NCBI GenBank assembly: GCA_016218715.1
Contig: JACRDG010000049.1
Span: forward strand, 1 to 64,000
Direction of reading: 5' to 3'
DNA length: 64,000 nucleotides
Source: Desulfomonile tiedjei
Lineage (GTDB): Bacteria > Desulfobacterota > Desulfomonilia > Desulfomonilales > Desulfomonilaceae
Positions 62,894-64,000 of this stretch are shown here, piece after piece. Numbering within the stretch: position 1 is the first letter of the stretch; each line of letters starts with the position of its first letter. Made by a program: the position numbers and the translations under genes. The notes under the pieces are model-generated. The model saw only the letters and a program-made list of their open reading frames with translations. It was not told the origin of the DNA and made no database searches.

Positions 62894-64000
62894 TCAAGAG
62901 GAAAGAGGGTTGGTTTCTGCAGGAGTCGCTGTGGAAGCATTATATTTAGTGGCGAATCGCAGGAATTCCTCGTACGCGCGGTCCAGGTCGTAGCCGAGAC
63001 GATCCGAGTGGGTTGCCATGCCCTGGTGGAACCATCGATACCAGCGGTCGATCTCCATCGGGTCTTCGCTGACCAGCTTGGCGAAGAGATCCGTCCCGGG
63101 GTAGGGGGTGACCATATTGATTTCCACGTGGCCGGGGCGCGCCTCCAGGATGAGCTGCTTGGACAGCTCGATATCGTCGAGAGTCTCCTCCGGCAGGCCG
63201 ATCATGAAGAACGCGTGGGAATGAATGCCGGCCGCGGTGAGGAGCTTCACGGCATGCTTCACGTCTTCGTTGGTCTCACCCTTGCGGATCATCCGGAGGA
63301 TTCGGGGGCTTCCGCTCTCCACGCCGAGGGTCACGCGTTTGACATTCGCGGCCGCCATGCTGCCGACCACCGCTTCGTCAAGGGTATCGGCCCTGACCCC
63401 AGCGGTGTACTCGAAGCAATTCAGGCCGCGGGAGACTATCTCGTCCAGGATGCGCAGGGTGCGCGTACGGCTCACCGTGAACGTGTCGTCCAGGATCTTT
63501 ACGACCCAGCGTCCGGGCCGGTCGCCGGCGACGGGCCCGGAAACTCCTGCTTCCGGCGCCTCCGATTCGGCCTCTCTCCGCAGCAGTTCCAATTCCTCGA
63601 TCACCGAGTCAACGGAACGGAGCCTCACCTTGCGACCCCATATATTCCTCGACGCACAGTACGCGCAGTTGAAGGGGCACCCGCGACCGGTCATGACCAC
63701 TTCGCCGAAGTAGTCCGGCCGGTGGATAAAAGAGCGGTCCGGGATGGGGAGGTCATTGATGTCGGGGATCAGGTCGCCCCTCGGGTTCACCCGTATCCGG
63801 CCGTTTTCCCGCCACGCGAGGGATGGAATCGCGGAGCGATCTCCTTTTCCATCCAGCGCGTCCATCAGGTGCACCAGGGTGACTTCTCCCTCACCGATCG
63901 CGACCATGTCGGCCGAGGTGTACTGCATGCTCTGCTGGGGGAGCACCGTAGGATGGCTTCCTCCCAGCACAACTGGTAGGCCGAGGCGCTTGAGCCGCTT
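62894..64000 (-). CDS. B12-binding radical SAM protein, partial
   Basis: The gene runs off the right edge; its N-terminus lies outside. The present part starts within the cobalamin-binding domain (VVLGGSHPTVLPQQS), followed by a radical SAM domain with GRGCPFNCAYCASRNIWG (CxxxCxxC) and LGVESGSPRILRMIRKGETN. The C-terminus has HVEINMVTPYPGTDLFAKLV. Family members methylate or rearrange varied substrates; the substrate is not evident. Confidence 0.88.
   Translation of the reverse strand, partial: KRLKRLGLPVVLGGSHPTVLPQQSMQYTSADMVAIGEGEVTLVHLMDALDGKGDRSAIPSLAWRENGRIRVNPRGDLIPDINDLPIPDRSFIHRPDYFGEVVMTGRGCPFNCAYCASRNIWGRKVRLRSVDSVIEELELLRREAESEAPEAGVSGPVAGDRPGRWVVKILDDTFTVSRTRTLRILDEIVSRGLNCFEYTAGVRADTLDEAVVGSMAAANVKRVTLGVESGSPRILRMIRKGETNEDVKHAVKLLTAAGIHSHAFFMIGLPEETLDDIELSKQLILEARPGHVEINMVTPYPGTDLFAKLVSEDPMEIDRWYRWFHQGMATHSDRLGYDLDRAYEEFLRFATKYNASTATPAETNPLSS

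Overview
The window looks like chromosomal DNA of a strictly anaerobic, sulfur-metabolising deltaproteobacterium (Desulfobacterota; Desulfomonile or Syntrophobacter-like, by inference). Supporting genes are a DsrC with both C-terminal cysteines (44090-44407), a NapM-type nitrate reductase cluster, a hybrid cluster protein with a divergent HcpR-like regulator, heterodisulfide-type and NrfD-type electron-transfer genes, and apparent use of selenocysteine. A partial cytochrome o oxidase subunit at the left edge suggests some tolerance of oxygen.

Main discovery: at 4617-5324 there is a full-length organomercurial lyase (MerB) homologue that reads through two in-frame UGA codons. Both UGAs fall where MerB has its two catalytic, mercury-binding cysteines (Cys96 and Cys159 in R831b numbering). 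Each is followed, 17 and 19 nt later, by the GGUC-containing apical loop of a perfectly paired hairpin, which is the layout of bacterial SECIS elements. The most economical reading is a double-selenocysteine MerB that ordinary gene callers would break into a 90-aa and a 77-aa fragment.

Layout. 1-3.6 kb: partial cyoA, a degenerate transposase remnant, small unknown ORFs and a lone sensor kinase. 3.8-11 kb: SH3-domain protein, Sec-MerB, then TPR, two ankyrin-repeat and PDZ/membrane proteins on the same strand. 11.2-14.6 kb: marR-emrA-emrB efflux operon (minus strand) with a 30-bp palindromic operator. 14.8-17.5 kb: glcD-glcF type 2-hydroxyacid dehydrogenase. 18.6-28.8 kb: a ten-gene minus-strand cluster in the order octaheme HAO-like cytochrome, tetraheme cytochrome, Tat ferredoxin, NrfD-type membrane protein, HEAT protein, NapM, NapA, NapD, NapG, NapH. 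It probably carries nitrate-to-ammonia respiration without NrfA. 29-31.5 kb: a divergent heme-sensor kinase and PhoB-type regulator; the shared promoter region carries four GTAAA repeats on a 10-11 bp phase. 32-36 kb: a thioredoxin/DsbD-like fusion, a molybdenum hydroxylase remnant, a response regulator and a gene-poor stretch. 36-39.8 kb: ssrA-smpB beside a PTS block (EI, HPr, IID). 40-48.4 kb: M20 peptidase, TolC, DsrC, TPR protein and PlsB. 48.5-55 kb: tRNA-Pro, MurJ-like flippase, a large membrane protein, a repeat-rich gap and FadD. 56-60.4 kb: the Hcp/ferredoxin/HD operon with an HcpR-like regulator and a palindromic site between them. 60.4-64 kb: DUF6141-like protein, a Tat amidohydrolase and a partial B12-radical SAM enzyme.

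Intergenic regions hold several families of palindromic dispersed repeats. All functional calls rest on recognising motifs and families by eye; no database search was run.
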